A stretch of 59,290 bases of DNA. Source: Enterobacter sp. (lineage in GTDB: Bacteria > Pseudomonadota > Gammaproteobacteria > Enterobacterales > Enterobacteriaceae). The first letter of the stretch is position 1. Each line of letters opens with the position of its first letter. The translations under genes and the position numbers were made by a program. The notes under the pieces are model-generated. The model was not told the origin of the DNA. It made no database searches and saw only the letters and a list, made by a program, of their open reading frames with translations. Where the stretch lies: the NCBI GenBank assembly GCA_022649305.1, contig JALCNW010000022.1, positions 1-59,290 of the forward strand. The letters run 5' to 3'. This document shows, in pieces, positions 35,999 through 47,137 of the stretch.

Positions 35999-36502
35999 AT
36001 GGAATGGTTAAACAATTTACTGAACCATTTTGCACTTCATCCGGAGCAATTATTCGTATTGCTGTTTGTCATGGCGTTAAGTAAATCCACGGTGCTTATC
36101 TCATCGGTGCTGCCGCCAGCGTCGGTGATGCTAGTGGCGGGGATAACCGTCAGCCAGTCCAGCCTGCATCCTGGTCTGACGTGGTTGGCGGTGGCGCTTG
36201 GGGCGATGACAGGCTCGGTGGTGAATTATCATATCGGGCAGCTAATGGGGCACACCCGGATGGTCGCGCGGTTTACGGCGAAGCACGCTGACAAGATTTT
36301 GCGCATTCAGCATCAACTGCAAAAAAGTAGCGTGGTGGCGCTTTTCACCTCGCGCTTTATTGCGGTGCTGCGCTATATCGTGCCGCTGGCGGCGGGAACG
36401 TTGAGAATCAGTGCGGCAAAGGTGTATGCCGTCAGCCTGGCTTCGGCAGCCGCCTGGGCGGCGCTGTATGTCGGCGTGGCGACCGGCATCAGCGCCTTTT
36501 AA
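35999..36502 (+). CDS. DedA-family membrane protein
   Basis: 167 residues with four to five hydrophobic segments. The DedA signature is visible: LGAMTGSVVNYHIGQLMG in the middle, FTSRFIAVLRYIVPLAAGTLRI and a C-terminal AAAWAALYVGVATG. DedA/VTT proteins are proposed lipid scramblases or proton-dependent transporters. It is divergent from the mgtE-like gene, with GAGGTG before the ATG. Confidence 0.85.
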   Translation: MEWLNNLLNHFALHPEQLFVLLFVMALSKSTVLISSVLPPASVMLVAGITVSQSSLHPGLTWLAVALGAMTGSVVNYHIGQLMGHTRMVARFTAKHADKILRIQHQLQKSSVVALFTSRFIAVLRYIVPLAAGTLRISAAKVYAVSLASAAAWAALYVGVATGISAF

Positions 36503-37252
36503 CTACAGGCTCCCGGTACCGCCATCCACCAGCAGATCCGTGCCTACGGTATAGCTTGATTCATCGGATGCCAGATACAGCGCGGCTTTTGCCAGCTCCG
36601 TTGGCGTGCCCATACGACCCATCGGTACCAGGTTTGCAATATCAAACTGCATTGCTTTTTGCGCGGCTTCGCTCAACCCAAGTTTGTTCAATGCCGGGGT
36701 TTCTACCGGGCCAGGACTCAGACCATTAATGCGGATCCCGCGTGGCAGCAATTCAGCCGACAGCGTGCGCGCCAGCGATAACAATCCCGCTTTGCTGGCG
36801 GCGTAAACGCTGCTGGTGGGTAGCCCAATCCGTGCGCTGACGGAGCCGCATAAAATAACAGACGATGGATTATTCAGTAACGGCAGCAGGGCCTGGATCA
36901 AAAAGAACGGCCCTTTAAGATTGATGCCCATTAAGCGATCCCACGTCTCTTCGCGCCACTCTTCGATTAACCCATGCGTGACATCTCCGGCGTTGATAAA
37001 GACAGCGTCAAGACGCGGCCAGCGCGAGGCGAGAGTCTCTGCCAGCTGTTTTTGTGCCGAAATGTCGCCTGCGTCAGTGGGGATAACCCATGCGTTGTCA
37101 CCCAAAATGCGTCGCGCCTCAGCAAGGGTTTCGGGGTTACGCCCGGTGACGGCAACGTGTGCCCCTTCGGCGATAAATTCCTGCGCGGTGGCCAGACCAA
37201 TACCGCTGGTGCCGCCGGTAATCAGCGTATATTTACCTGCTAAACGTCCCAT
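36503..37252 (-). CDS. Short-chain dehydrogenase/reductase
   Basis: 249 residues from ATG 37252, preceded by GAGGATG; a GTG two codons earlier is in frame. It is a classical SDR: TGGTSGIG (cofactor), FINAGD, active-site Ser in VILCGSVSA, catalytic YAASK, and a C-terminal YTVGTDLLVDGGTGSL. It is divergent from, and probably controlled by, the HxlR regulator. The substrate is unknown. Confidence 0.9.
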   Translation of the reverse strand: MGRLAGKYTLITGGTSGIGLATAQEFIAEGAHVAVTGRNPETLAEARRILGDNAWVIPTDAGDISAQKQLAETLASRWPRLDAVFINAGDVTHGLIEEWREETWDRLMGINLKGPFFLIQALLPLLNNPSSVILCGSVSARIGLPTSSVYAASKAGLLSLARTLSAELLPRGIRINGLSPGPVETPALNKLGLSEAAQKAMQFDIANLVPMGRMGTPTELAKAALYLASDESSYTVGTDLLVDGGTGSL

Positions 37253-37296
37253 ATCCACATCCTCAAAATGTCTCTGGAGAAAGCACTATAGAAACG

Positions 37297-37335
37297 TTAG
37301 TATCCAAAAGAAACCAGGTACCATTTGGATACTAA
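37297..37335. promoter_or_regulatory. Palindromic operator between SDR and HxlR genes
   Basis: TTAGTATCCAAA (37297-37308) and TTTGGATACTAA (37324-37335) are a perfect 12-base inverted repeat with a 15-base spacer, centred between the divergent SDR and HxlR starts. It is the expected position for an HxlR dimer site acting on both promoters. Confidence 0.8.
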
Positions 37336-37353
37336 AGAGGCGAACGGTGTGCT

Positions 37354-37713
37354 ATGGCGGAAATACTCGACGTGATGTGTGAAAAAAATTCTGTGACTGA
37401 ATCCTGTCCGATGACGCAGTTCGTGAGCCTGATTTCCGGTAAATGGGCAATCCCGATTCTGTATCGTTTGATTGTGCTCAATACCCCGGTCCGTTTTGGC
37501 GATCTGCTGCGGGCGGCGGCACCAATCACCCAAAAAGAGCTGACGAAGCAGCTGCGGTTGTTTGAACAGCGAGGGCTGGTCACCCGCACTATTTACCCTC
37601 AAATCCCGCCGCGCGTGGAGTACCAGATAACAACGTTGGGGCTGACGCTGCAAGGCGCGCTTTCTCCGCTGGCCGCCTGGATGCAGGAGTTCGGCGACCA
37701 ACTGGAAAGGTAA
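37354..37713 (+). CDS. HxlR-family transcriptional regulator
   Basis: 119 residues, a winged-helix regulator of the HxlR type: CPMTQFVSLISGKWAIPILY, then VRFGDLLRAAAPITQKELTKQLRLFEQRGLVTR and RVEYQITTLG. The Cys in the CPM segment corresponds to the residue that senses electrophiles or oxidants in characterised HxlR proteins. It is divergent from an SDR gene, which is its likely target. Confidence 0.9.
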   Translation: MAEILDVMCEKNSVTESCPMTQFVSLISGKWAIPILYRLIVLNTPVRFGDLLRAAAPITQKELTKQLRLFEQRGLVTRTIYPQIPPRVEYQITTLGLTLQGALSPLAAWMQEFGDQLER

Positions 37714-37803
37714 TCATCAGTTTGAGAAATGCTTCCCGGAATTTCGTCATCAATCTGTCACACTGAAATCGACCATAACAGAACAAGACGAGAGGAATAA
37801 GGG

Positions 37804-39045
37804 ATGAAAAAAGCACTACTCGCTATCGCAGTGGCCGGTTCGGTAATGATGACCTCTGGCGTGCAGGCGCAAACGACGCCGGAAGGCTACCAGTTGGAGC
37901 AGGTCCTGATCATGAGCCGACACAATCTGCGCGCACCGTTGGCGAATAACGGCAGCGTGCTGGAGCAATCCACGCCGAATAAATGGCCAGAATGGGAAGT
38001 GCCGGGCGGACAGCTGACCACTAAAGGCGGCGTGCTCGAAGTCTATATGGGTCACTACATGCGCGAATGGCTGGCCGAGCAAGGGATGGTGACCACCGGC
38101 GAATGTCCACCAGCGGACTCGGTTTATGCCTACGCCAACAGCCTGCAACGCACCGTGGCAACCGCGCAGTTCTTTATCACCGGTGCTTTCCCGGGCTGTG
38201 ATATTCCGGTGCATCATCAGGAAAAAATGGGCACCATGGACCCGACATTTAATCCGGTGATTACCGATAACTCCCCAGCGTTTCGTGAAAAAGCCCTGAA
38301 AGCGATGGAAACGGAACGCCAGAAAATGCAGCTTGATGAGAGCTACAAACTGCTGGAACAGATGACGAATTATGCCGAGTCGCCTTCCTGCAAAGAGAAA
38401 AAAGTGTGCTCGCTGACCGAAGCCAAAGACACCTTCAGCGCCGACTATGAAAAAGAGCCGGGCGTGTCCGGGCCGCTAAAAGTGGGCAATTCACTGGTGG
38501 ACGCGTTCACGCTGCAATATTACGAAGGGTTCCCGATGGATCAGGTGGCCTGGGGTGAAATCAAAACCGACCAGCAGTGGCGCGTGCTGTCGAAGCTGAA
38601 AAATGGCTATCAGGATTCGCTGTTTACCTCGACTGAAGTGGCGCAAAACGTGGCTAAGCCGCTGGTGAAATACATTGATAAAGCACTGGTGACGGATCAG
38701 GCGAAAGCGGCAAAAATCACGCTGCTGGCGGGTCACGATTCGAACATTGCTTCTCTGCTGACGGCGCTGGATTTCAAACCGTATCAACTGCATGACCAGC
38801 ACGAACGCACGCCGATTGGTGGCAAAATTGTCTTCCAGCGCTGGCATGACAAGAGTGCGAACCGTGAGCTGATGAAAATTGAGTACGTCTATCAAAGCTC
38901 GAATCAGTTGCGTAATGCGGATGTATTATCGCTCAAATCCCCTGCGCAGCGCGTTACGCTCGAACTGAAAGGGTGCCCGATTGACACGAATGGCTTCTGT
39001 CCAATTGATAAATTCAATGCAGTCATGAACGACGCGGCGAAATAA
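37804..39045 (+). CDS. agp: Periplasmic glucose-1-phosphatase
   Basis: 413 residues. A signal peptide ([10 protein letters not shown]) precedes a histidine acid phosphatase: SRHNLRAP with nucleophile His40 and the distal LLAGHDSN (His-Asp). It is highly similar to E. coli Agp, including paired Cys residues ([28 protein letters not shown]). It releases glucose from glucose-1-phosphate. GAGGAATAAGGG precedes the ATG. Confidence 0.96.
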   Translation: MKKALLAIAVAGSVMMTSGVQAQTTPEGYQLEQVLIMSRHNLRAPLANNGSVLEQSTPNKWPEWEVPGGQLTTKGGVLEVYMGHYMREWLAEQGMVTTGECPPADSVYAYANSLQRTVATAQFFITGAFPGCDIPVHHQEKMGTMDPTFNPVITDNSPAFREKALKAMETERQKMQLDESYKLLEQMTNYAESPSCKEKKVCSLTEAKDTFSADYEKEPGVSGPLKVGNSLVDAFTLQYYEGFPMDQVAWGEIKTDQQWRVLSKLKNGYQDSLFTSTEVAQNVAKPLVKYIDKALVTDQAKAAKITLLAGHDSNIASLLTALDFKPYQLHDQHERTPIGGKIVFQRWHDKSANRELMKIEYVYQSSNQLRNADVLSLKSPAQRVTLELKGCPIDTNGFCPIDKFNAVMNDAAK

Positions 39046-39052
39046 CGGGAAA

Positions 39053-39071
39053 CCCCCGCTCAGTGCGGGGG
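39053..39071. terminator. Hairpin between agp and yccJ
   Basis: CCCCCGC-TCAGT-GCGGGGG, a perfect 7-bp GC stem between convergent agp and yccJ. The T tracts on either side are short, so termination strength is uncertain. Confidence 0.6.
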
Positions 39072-39077
39072 AAACGT

Positions 39078-39305
39078 TTAGACGTTTTTACGTTCGATGG
39101 TTTGTTCGCCCCAGAACAGGGAGTCTTTGTCTGTTTTTTGGAAGGCTCGCTCCAGCACCTCGTCATTGCCTTCTTCCCAAATTTTCTCCGCCAGCTTTTC
39201 ATCATATTTCGCGACTTCAAAGATAGCCTCGGCAATTTCCGGAGAGGTGTTGCGCAGACTTGCCCATTCTCCGACGTGATGAGCTTTAGATTCTTGTGTT
39301 GGCAT
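39078..39305 (-). CDS. yccJ: YccJ family protein
   Basis: 75 residues, identical in length and near-identical to E. coli YccJ ([40 protein letters not shown]). Function unknown. It lies 18 bases downstream of wrbA on the same strand, as in E. coli, and is probably cotranscribed with it. Confidence 0.92.
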   Translation of the reverse strand: MPTQESKAHHVGEWASLRNTSPEIAEAIFEVAKYDEKLAEKIWEEGNDEVLERAFQKTDKDSLFWGEQTIERKNV

Positions 39306-39323
39306 GCTTGTCCTCCTGTGGTG

Positions 39324-40312
<989 letters not shown>

Positions 40313-40486
40313 ATGGCAAACCATCGTGGTGGTTCAGGTAATTTCGCTGAAGACCGTGACAGAGCATCAGAAGCAGGTCGTAAAGGTGGCCAGCAGAGCG
40401 GCGGTAACTTCAAGAACGATCCGCAGCGCGCATCTGAGGCTGGCAAAAAAGGGGGTAAAAACAGCCATGGGAGCAACAAGAGTTAG
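40313..40486 (+). CDS. ymdF: Stress-induced KGG-repeat protein YmdF
   Basis: 57 residues from ATG 40313, with TGGAGG upstream. It is very hydrophilic, with KGG repeats (ASEAGRKGGQQSGGNF, ASEAGKKGGKNS) typical of the YmdF/YciG/con-10 family of stationary-phase and desiccation-related proteins. The position downstream of wrbA matches E. coli. A strong terminator follows. Confidence 0.9.
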   Translation: MANHRGGSGNFAEDRDRASEAGRKGGQQSGGNFKNDPQRASEAGKKGGKNSHGSNKS

Positions 40487-40534
40487 CGTGTTTTCTCCCC
40501 ATTTCAGCGTTTGATAGCCTGAAATATCCCCCTG

Positions 40535-40560
40535 CCGCCGGGTCTCCCGGCGGTTTTTTT
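40535..40560 (+). terminator. Terminator of ymdF
   Basis: CCGCCGGG-TCT-CCCGGCGG followed by seven T; a strong rho-independent terminator. Confidence 0.9.
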
Positions 40561-40630
40561 ATGTTTGCCACATTGAACTGTTATCACGGGCATCGCACAC
40601 TACGTCATTGACTCGTTAAGCTGGTGCCCC

Positions 40631-41539
40631 ATGTCCTTCTCCCGTTACGCCATTTCCATCAAACCTCAAGAAGCGCTTCTGATCCTGATAACCATGTTCT
40701 GGGGCGGAACCTTTCTGGCCGTACAATATGCGGTGACGCTCAGCGATCCGTTCTTCTTTGTCGGCCTGCGTTTCGCCACGGCAGCGGTTGCGGTGGCGCT
40801 CATCTCACTGAAAACGTTGCGCGGGTTAACGCTAAAAGAGTTCAAAGCTGGCGTGGCGATTGGCGTGTCGATAGCCATGGGCTACAGCCTGCAAACCTGG
40901 GGGTTGCAGACCATCCCCAGCAGTAAATCGGCCTTTATTACCGCCATGTATGTCCCGCTGGTGCCGCTGCTCCAGTGGCTGTGTCTGGGCAGAATGCCGG
41001 GGCTGATGTCGTGCATCGGCATTGTGCTGGCTTTTATTGGCCTGATCCTGCTTGCGGGCCCGGGCGATAACCTGCTGGCGATGGGTCCGGGTGAAATCAT
41101 TACGCTTATCGGCGCGGTGGCAATTGCGGCAGAAATCATTCTGATTAGCGCGTGGGCCGGAAAGGTGGATGTTAAGCGCGTGACGGTAGTGCAGCTGGCG
41201 ACGGCGTCGCTGGTGGCCTTTATTGCCATGGTGCCTGCCGGAGAATCGGTGCCGCCGATGTCGCCAGGCCTGATTATCGTTGCGTTGGGTTTGGGCATTT
41301 TCAGCGCCATTATTCAGGTCACTATGAACTGGGCGCAGCGCAGCGTATCGCCAACCCGCGCTACGGTGATATACACCGGTGAACCGGTTTGGGCAGGCAT
41401 TTTTGGCCGCCTCGCCGGGGAACGCCTGCCGCTGCTGGCGCTGCTCGGTGCGGCGTTTATCGTGCTGGGCGTGCTGGTGAGCGAGCTAAAGCTGAAAAGA
41501 AGAAAGCGCCGTGAGGCGCAGGATCTTACGCTGGAATAG
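40631..41539 (+). CDS. DMT-family (EamA) transporter
   Basis: 302 residues with ten predicted membrane helices in two EamA repeats. FWGGTFLAVQYAV and LRFATAAVAVALI are in the first; MNWAQRSVSPTRATVIYTGEPVWAGIFGRLAGE in the second. The tail is basic (LKLKRRKRREAQ). It is likely an exporter of amino acids or other metabolites. It is not present between ymdF and rutG in K-12. Substrate unknown. Confidence 0.85.
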   Translation: MSFSRYAISIKPQEALLILITMFWGGTFLAVQYAVTLSDPFFFVGLRFATAAVAVALISLKTLRGLTLKEFKAGVAIGVSIAMGYSLQTWGLQTIPSSKSAFITAMYVPLVPLLQWLCLGRMPGLMSCIGIVLAFIGLILLAGPGDNLLAMGPGEIITLIGAVAIAAEIILISAWAGKVDVKRVTVVQLATASLVAFIAMVPAGESVPPMSPGLIIVALGLGIFSAIIQVTMNWAQRSVSPTRATVIYTGEPVWAGIFGRLAGERLPLLALLGAAFIVLGVLVSELKLKRRKRREAQDLTLE

Positions 41540-41610
41540 TTTTCGGTTGAAAAAGGCGGTCAAAGGCCTTAGCGTCAGAAAGGATTCAGTCGTAAATACT
41601 GGAGTAAGAG

Positions 41611-41751
41611 ATGTCAGCATTAAAAAAGCAACTGAGTTTTATTCCCTTTATGGCGAGCAGTGAGAAAATCCCTCCCGAGAGGGATTATCCCGCATTATCA
41701 CACGTCCTGTTTGATGTTCACTTCAGGCTCGATAGCTCTTCGGCGACTTAA
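41611..41751 (+). CDS. Possible small ORF overlapping the rutG 3' end
   Basis: 46 codons starting MSALKKQLSFIPFMASSE, preceded by GGAGTAAGAG at a good distance. The downstream half is antisense to rutG and includes the rutG terminator hairpin. I do not recognise the sequence; it could be a small protein or the 5' remnant of a lost gene. Confidence 0.3.
   Translation: MSALKKQLSFIPFMASSEKIPPERDYPALSHVLFDVHFRLDSSSAT
41661..41686 (-). terminator. Terminator of the rut operon
   Basis: On the minus strand AATCCCTC-TCGG-GAGGGATT is followed by TTCTC, 12 bases after the rutG stop. It has an 8-bp stem and a short T tract. Confidence 0.65.
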
Positions 41752-43023
41752 CAACGCGTTCAGCAATATAGCGCCAAAGGTGGCTGTACCGATCCCGCCC
41801 AGCGTAAAGCCGCCAACGGTGAGTGCAAAATCCCCCGCGCCCAGTACCAGCGTGACGGCGACCATAATCAGGTTGCCGTTCTGGCTGAGATCGACATGAT
41901 GCTGCACCCAGATCCGCGCCCCGGCGACGGCGATGAGGCCAAATACCACAATCGATGCGCCGCCAATAACCGGGGCAGGGATAGTGTGGATCAGCGCGCC
42001 GAACTTCGGTGAGAAGCCCAATAGCAGGGCAATAACCGCCGCAGCCACAAACACCAGCGTGGAGTACACCTTAGTCACCGCCATGACGCCGATGTTTTCA
42101 GCGTAGGTGGTGACGCCGCTGCCGCCGACCGAACCCGAGAGCATCGTTGCCAGCCCGTCGCCGACGAACGCGCGGCCCATGTACGGATCCATATTGCGTC
42201 CGGTCATCCCTGCGACCGCTTTCAGATGGCCTAAGTTTTCCGCTACCAGAATCACTGCCACTGGCGCGATTAACATCATCGCCTGGCCGTTAAAGGTTGG
42301 CGACGTGAACTGCGGCAGGCCAAACCAGGCGGCGTTTTGCAGTAGCGTAAAATCGACCGGTGTTCCTACGGCAAACACGGTGGTCACCAGCGCGTAGACC
42401 AGACAGGCGGCGATCAGCCCGACCAGAATCAACAGACGCTGGATCATGCCGCGGGTGAAGACTGCCACCAGACCAATACACAGCACGGTCATGACCGCCA
42501 TCCAGCTGTCAAACTGGGATCCTGACACGCCTTTTACCGCAATGGGGGCGAGGTTGAGACCAATCGCCATCACCACCGCGCCCGTCACCACAGGCGGCAT
42601 CAGGCGTTCGATCCAGCGGGTGCCCACCTTCATGACCACCAGACCAATCAACGTATAGATAAACCCGCAGGCGATAATTCCCCCGAGCGCCACGCTGATG
42701 TTGGGGTTAATGCCCTGGCCGCTAAAGCCCGTTGCGGCAATCACCACCCCGACAAACGCAGCGCTGGACCCAAGATAACTTGGCACACGTCCGCCGGTGA
42801 TGAAGAAGAACAGCAGGGTACCGATGCCCGACATCAGAATCGACAGATTAGGATCCAACCCCATCAAAATGGGCATCAGCACCGTTGCGCCAAACATGGC
42901 AACCGCGTGCTGCACGCCCATCACGGCGGTTTGGGCCAACGGAAGCCGTTCATCCGGCGCGACCACGCCGTGTTCAGTAGAGGTCGATTTCAACTGCCAG
43001 TGGGGAAAACCGAACAAGGCCAT
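41698..43023 (-). CDS. rutG: Pyrimidine permease RutG
   Basis: 441 residues from ATG 43023 (TTAAGGAG upstream; a TTG two codons earlier is in frame). It is a NAT/NCS2-family uracil-xanthine permease with about 14 helices, nearly identical in the core to E. coli RutG (VGDGLATMLSGSVGGSGVTTYAENIGVMAVTKVYS). It is the last gene of rutABCDEFG and brings uracil or thymine into the cell. Confidence 0.95.
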   Translation of the reverse strand: MALFGFPHWQLKSTSTEHGVVAPDERLPLAQTAVMGVQHAVAMFGATVLMPILMGLDPNLSILMSGIGTLLFFFITGGRVPSYLGSSAAFVGVVIAATGFSGQGINPNISVALGGIIACGFIYTLIGLVVMKVGTRWIERLMPPVVTGAVVMAIGLNLAPIAVKGVSGSQFDSWMAVMTVLCIGLVAVFTRGMIQRLLILVGLIAACLVYALVTTVFAVGTPVDFTLLQNAAWFGLPQFTSPTFNGQAMMLIAPVAVILVAENLGHLKAVAGMTGRNMDPYMGRAFVGDGLATMLSGSVGGSGVTTYAENIGVMAVTKVYSTLVFVAAAVIALLLGFSPKFGALIHTIPAPVIGGASIVVFGLIAVAGARIWVQHHVDLSQNGNLIMVAVTLVLGAGDFALTVGGFTLGGIGTATFGAILLNALLSRRRAIEPEVNIKQDV

Positions 43024-43044
43024 GAGCAATCTCCTTAAGGAGGG

Positions 43045-43539
43045 TTAACAGGCGGGTCGCAAAAGCGCGTGGTAGCCGCGATCAAACCACACCAGCCCCT
43101 GCGGCGCTGGGTGGCGGGTGATGGATTCGATGGCGCAAAACAGAATGTCGTGCGTGCCAACGCTTACAACCTGACTGATGCGGCAGTCGAACGAGGCCAG
43201 CGCGTCCTCCAGGCGGGGACAGCCGGTTTCGCCGGTGTGCCAGCGTGCGGCAGCGAAGCGGTCGGCCATCGGTGTTTTGCCGCCAAACAGGTTAGAAAGC
43301 GGCTCCTGTCCGGCGCTGAGCGTGTTCACGCAAAGCGTGCCGTTTTCGCTAAACGCAGGCCAGACGGAGGCCCCACGGTTCAGACACACCAGCAGCGTGG
43401 GCGGAGAATCGGTCACGCTGCAAACCGCGCTGGCGGTAAAGCCAGCCTGCCCGGCGGGGCCGTCAGTGGTAATGATATTGACCGCTGCGCCCATGCAGGA
43501 CATGGCGTCACGAAAGGTCTGTTTATCCGGTATGTTCAT
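43045..43539 (-). CDS. rutF: FMN reductase RutF
   Basis: 164 residues, a flavin-reductase-like split-barrel protein ([42 protein letters not shown]). It supplies reduced FMN for the RutA monooxygenase. It sits between rutG and rutE, with spacings of 21 and 9 bases. Confidence 0.95.
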   Translation of the reverse strand: MNIPDKQTFRDAMSCMGAAVNIITTDGPAGQAGFTASAVCSVTDSPPTLLVCLNRGASVWPAFSENGTLCVNTLSAGQEPLSNLFGGKTPMADRFAAARWHTGETGCPRLEDALASFDCRISQVVSVGTHDILFCAIESITRHPAPQGLVWFDRGYHALLRPAC

Positions 43540-43548
43540 TTTCGCTCC

Positions 43549-44139
43549 TTATGCCAGCCCGCAGGCGTCTTCAAATGACAGTCGTGGCAGGCGTCCATAC
43601 AGTTTGCTGACGTCGCCATAGCCAATGTTGATCAGCAGATTGCTTTTCAGCGTGGTGCCGGTGAAAAATGCCTCGTCGACTTTTTGCCGATCGAAGCCGG
43701 ACATCGGGCCGGTATCCAGCCCCAGTGCGCGACAGGCGAAGATCAGATACGCCGCCTGCATTGAGCTATTGCGAAAGGCGGTTTCTTCGGCAAGCGCCGG
43801 GCTTGAGGTAAACCAGCTGCGCGCGTCGCCGTGCGGGAACAGCTCCGGAAGGCGCTCATAAAACTCACTATCCCACGCGATGATGGCGGTGACGGGCGCG
43901 GCCAGCGTTTTCGCCAGATTGCCGCTAGAAAGCGAAGGGCGCAGCTTCTCTTTACCTTCAGCCGTGCGAATAAACACGATCCGCGCGGGCGAACAGTTGG
44001 CGGAGGTCGGCCCCCATTTCATCAGCGCGTAAATCTCACGCAGCGTCTCGTCGCTGACCGGCGTATCTCGCCAGCCGTTATGGGTGCGGGCATCGGTAAA
44101 CAACGTATTGATGGCCGTCGGGGTGATGGCTTCGCTCAT
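43549..44139 (-). CDS. rutE: Malonic semialdehyde reductase RutE
   Basis: 196 residues, nitroreductase fold ([44 protein letters not shown]). It reduces malonic semialdehyde, a toxic end product of the Rut pathway, to 3-hydroxypropionate. The start overlaps the rutD stop by 4 bases. Confidence 0.95.
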   Translation of the reverse strand: MSEAITPTAINTLFTDARTHNGWRDTPVSDETLREIYALMKWGPTSANCSPARIVFIRTAEGKEKLRPSLSSGNLAKTLAAPVTAIIAWDSEFYERLPELFPHGDARSWFTSSPALAEETAFRNSSMQAAYLIFACRALGLDTGPMSGFDRQKVDEAFFTGTTLKSNLLINIGYGDVSKLYGRLPRLSFEDACGLA

Positions 44140-44948
44140 GGTAACTCCTTAAAAGCCGGTTCAGGGCTATGCATCAGGCTGGCAAGCCCGTTGAGCAACA
44201 GCGTGTTAAAGGCCTCGGGTTCGGTGACGTTGCAGGCATGTCCACCCTGACGCATCACCGCTTTGTCGCTGCCGGGAAGAGCATCGTGTAACTCAGACGA
44301 GCAAACGGCGGGCACCAGCAGGTCGTCGGCGGAACAGATAATTTGCACCGGGCAACGAACGCGCGCCGCCAGAGCGCGAAAGTCCGCCTGCTTTAAGGCC
44401 AGCAGCCTGCGCTGCAAATTGTTTTTGCCCTGAAAATGCGCCAGCGACAGCGCCTCTTCGGCCTCCATGCGCGGCGCGCGCGCGGCCATCCAGTCTGCCG
44501 GGTATAAAAACAGCGGTTGCGCCTCGACCCACGCCTGCGCGCCACCCGCGTGCAGCAGACGTTCTCGAATCTGGAAACAGCGCCGGGTATGGGCGTTTAG
44601 CGTCAGCCAGCCGTTCACGCACACCAGGGCGCTCACGGCATCGGGGCGAACGATTGCCAATTGCAGCCCTACCAGCGCCCCCAGCGCGTGGCCCACCACT
44701 GCAAACTGCGTAATTCCTGCATGGCTCAGTGCCTGATACAACTCGTCGGCCATGTCCGACAGCGTGTATCCCTGAGGCAATTCATCAGGGTTATTTCCGG
44801 TGCCGCGCTGGTCATAGCACACCACCTGATATTCCTGCTCCAGTACGGCAAGCTGCGGCAGCCAGTAGCTGCCACTCCCGCCCAGACCGGCGATCAACAC
44901 CACTACGGGCGCGTCGGAGAAGGGGGGCGGTGAAACGGATATTTTCAT
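44136..44948 (-). CDS. rutD: Alpha/beta hydrolase RutD
   Basis: 270 residues from ATG 44948 ([15 protein letters not shown]), matching the E. coli start. It is an alpha/beta hydrolase with oxyanion region LGGSGSYW, the nucleophile-elbow position [11 protein letters not shown], and [11 protein letters not shown]. It aids hydrolysis of aminoacrylate/carbamate in uracil breakdown. The elbow has Ala where a catalytic Ser would usually be, as recalled also for E. coli RutD. Confidence 0.94.
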   Translation of the reverse strand: MKISVSPPPFSDAPVVVLIAGLGGSGSYWLPQLAVLEQEYQVVCYDQRGTGNNPDELPQGYTLSDMADELYQALSHAGITQFAVVGHALGALVGLQLAIVRPDAVSALVCVNGWLTLNAHTRRCFQIRERLLHAGGAQAWVEAQPLFLYPADWMAARAPRMEAEEALSLAHFQGKNNLQRRLLALKQADFRALAARVRCPVQIICSADDLLVPAVCSSELHDALPGSDKAVMRQGGHACNVTEPEAFNTLLLNGLASLMHSPEPAFKELP

Positions 44949-44955
44949 GGCGACC

Positions 44956-45342
44956 TCACTGAGCGACGTGCGCAACGGTAGCGATTTCAACCAGCGCCTC
45001 TGGCTTCACCAGCCCGCACTGAATGCAAAACCGCGCGGGCTTCTCGCCGGGGAAAAACTCCGCGTAGACTTCATTAATCGCGGCGTAGTTTTTCCAGTCG
45101 GTGATAAAGATGCTGTTGAAGGTCACGTCCTCCATCGTGCCACCCGCCGTTTCGATAACGCGCCTGATGGTCTCGAGCACGTGGCGGGTTTGCGCCTTTG
45201 GGTCGTTGGGGTAGACCACGTTGTTGAACTCATCGAACGGCAATGTGCCTGAAACGTACACCACGCCGTCGGCGAGGGTGCCCGGCACGAACGGGGCAAT
45301 GGGCGTGCTGGTGCCAGCGGGAATAATCACGGATTTCGGCAT
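44956..45342 (-). CDS. rutC: Aminoacrylate deaminase/peracid reductase RutC
   Basis: 128 residues from ATG 45342 ([12 protein letters not shown]). It is a RidA/YjgF-family protein: [53 protein letters not shown]. It acts on 3-aminoacrylate-type intermediates of the Rut pathway. Confidence 0.95.
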   Translation of the reverse strand: MPKSVIIPAGTSTPIAPFVPGTLADGVVYVSGTLPFDEFNNVVYPNDPKAQTRHVLETIRRVIETAGGTMEDVTFNSIFITDWKNYAAINEVYAEFFPGEKPARFCIQCGLVKPEALVEIATVAHVAQ

Positions 45343-45353
45343 GGTCTTGCTCC

Positions 45354-46049
45354 TCAGGCGATGCGGGATAACGAAGGTGGTGAGACGGCATCGCAAAAAT
45401 CGGCGACGTTGCTGACCCAGCCAAAAAAGGTTTCGATATTGAACAGGGCGGCTTTCTGCGCAAACTCCGGCCCGGCCTGATGGGTCGCGTCTTCCAGCAC
45501 CACGCCGAAATATTCAAGGAAAAAGCCGTCGCGCAGCGTCGATTCCACGCAGACGTTGGTGGCGATCCCGGTGAAGATCAGATGGCGAATGCCGCGACTG
45601 CGCAGCAGGCTGTCGAGCGGGGTGTTGAAAAAGCCGCTGTAGCGCGGTTTGGGTAGCACGATATCGCCCGGTTCCGGCACCAGCTCATCTACCAGCTGAT
45701 AATCCCAGCCGCCTTTTGCCAGCAGCGTGCCCTGCAATTCTGGCCGTTTGCGCATGGTTTTCAGCGCATTCGACTTGTGAAAGTTCGGCGATCCGGGGCC
45801 ACCCGCTTCGACGTATTGATCGTCCCAACCGTTCTGGAACCAGATAATCAGGATCCCCGCGGCGCGCGCGGCGGCAACGGCGGTTTGGATATTGTCAATC
45901 ACCGGCCTGGTGGCGGAGACGTCAAAACCTGCCAGATCCAGATAACCGCCCTCGGTGGCGTAGGCGTTTTGCATATCGACTACGATCAACGCGCTCTGCT
46001 GCGGCGCAAAGGTAATGGCTTCGGGGCGTGCGGGTAAGGTCGTCATCAT
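45354..46049 (-). CDS. rutB: Ureidoacrylate amidohydrolase RutB
   Basis: 231 residues from ATG 46049, overlapping the rutA stop as ATGA. It is an isochorismatase-fold hydrolase: [19 protein letters not shown] (catalytic Asp), [15 protein letters not shown] (Lys) and [16 protein letters not shown] (catalytic Cys). It cleaves ureidoacrylate to aminoacrylate, carbon dioxide and ammonia. Confidence 0.95.
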   Translation of the reverse strand: MMTTLPARPEAITFAPQQSALIVVDMQNAYATEGGYLDLAGFDVSATRPVIDNIQTAVAAARAAGILIIWFQNGWDDQYVEAGGPGSPNFHKSNALKTMRKRPELQGTLLAKGGWDYQLVDELVPEPGDIVLPKPRYSGFFNTPLDSLLRSRGIRHLIFTGIATNVCVESTLRDGFFLEYFGVVLEDATHQAGPEFAQKAALFNIETFFGWVSNVADFCDAVSPPSLSRIA

Positions 46050-47137
46050 GCCACCTCCCGGGTGATGGCCGGAATGTGCGAACGGCACTGCATCAGCGGC
46101 TGAATGCGCTCACCGAAGGTTTCAACGCCGGTCAGGAAATCATCAAAGGTCAGCAGCACGCCTTCGGCACCCGGCACGCTGGCGACTTCGTCGAGCATCT
46201 TCGCCACGCTGGCATAAGATCCGACCAGCGTTCCCATATTGATGTTGACGGCAGAAGTCGGGTCCGCCATCTGGCGCACGTTGGTATCCGCGCCGGAGCG
46301 GGTATCCTTTTGGCTTTGTTCGGTCAGCCAGCTCAGGGCTTCTTCGTCTGCCCCGGCTTTGTAATGCTCCCATTTGGCGCGCGCGGCCTCGTCGGATTCA
46401 TCGGCGATGACCATAAACAGCACGTAAGAGCCGACATCGCGGCCGGTTTTGTCGGCGGCGTCTTTCATGCGCGCGGCGGTGGGGGCGAAGGCGGCAGGCG
46501 TGTTCACGCCCTTGCCAAAGCAGAAGTTAAAGTCAGCGTGCTGGGCGGAAAACGCCATTCCCGCGTCGCTCTGTCCGGCACAGATCACTTTCATGGGGGT
46601 AGACGGTTGCGGGCTAACGCGGCAGTCGTTCATGGTGAAGTAATCGCCCTTGAAGTCGCTTTTGCCCGTGCCCCACAGATCGCGCAGGACCTGCACGTAT
46701 TCGGTGAGATAGTCATAGCGGCGCGAGAAGTATTCATCGCCCGGCCAGATCCCCATCTGGTCATATTCCGGCTTTTGCCAGCCGGTGACGAGGTTGACGC
46801 CGAAACGACCGCCGGAGATGGAATCAATGGTGGACGCCATGCGCGCGACAATCGCCGGGGGCAGGGTGAGCGTGGCGGCGGTGGCGTAGATTTGGATCCG
46901 CGAGGTCACTGCCGCCAGCCCCGCCATCAGGGTGAACGACTCAAGGTTATGATCCCAGAATTCGGTTTTGCCGCCAAAGCCGCGCAGCTTGATCATCGAG
47001 AGCGCAAAGTCGAAGTGGTAGTGCTCTGCCTTCTGCACGATAGCCTTATTCAGCTCAAAGGTCGGCATGTACTGCGGAGCCGTCGTGGAGATCAACCAGC
47101 CGTTGTTGCCGATGGGGACGAATACGCCAATTTTCAT
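46046..47137 (-). CDS. rutA: Pyrimidine monooxygenase RutA
   Basis: 363 residues from ATG 47137 ([17 protein letters not shown]), preceded by AGAGAGG. It is a luciferase-like flavin monooxygenase that opens the uracil ring at N3-C4; [25 protein letters not shown] and [19 protein letters not shown] are family hallmarks. E. coli RutA is annotated with a longer N terminus; here that stretch is broken by a stop and becomes a separate 19-codon reading frame. First gene of the operon. Confidence 0.95.
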   Translation of the reverse strand: MKIGVFVPIGNNGWLISTTAPQYMPTFELNKAIVQKAEHYHFDFALSMIKLRGFGGKTEFWDHNLESFTLMAGLAAVTSRIQIYATAATLTLPPAIVARMASTIDSISGGRFGVNLVTGWQKPEYDQMGIWPGDEYFSRRYDYLTEYVQVLRDLWGTGKSDFKGDYFTMNDCRVSPQPSTPMKVICAGQSDAGMAFSAQHADFNFCFGKGVNTPAAFAPTAARMKDAADKTGRDVGSYVLFMVIADESDEAARAKWEHYKAGADEEALSWLTEQSQKDTRSGADTNVRQMADPTSAVNINMGTLVGSYASVAKMLDEVASVPGAEGVLLTFDDFLTGVETFGERIQPLMQCRSHIPAITREVA

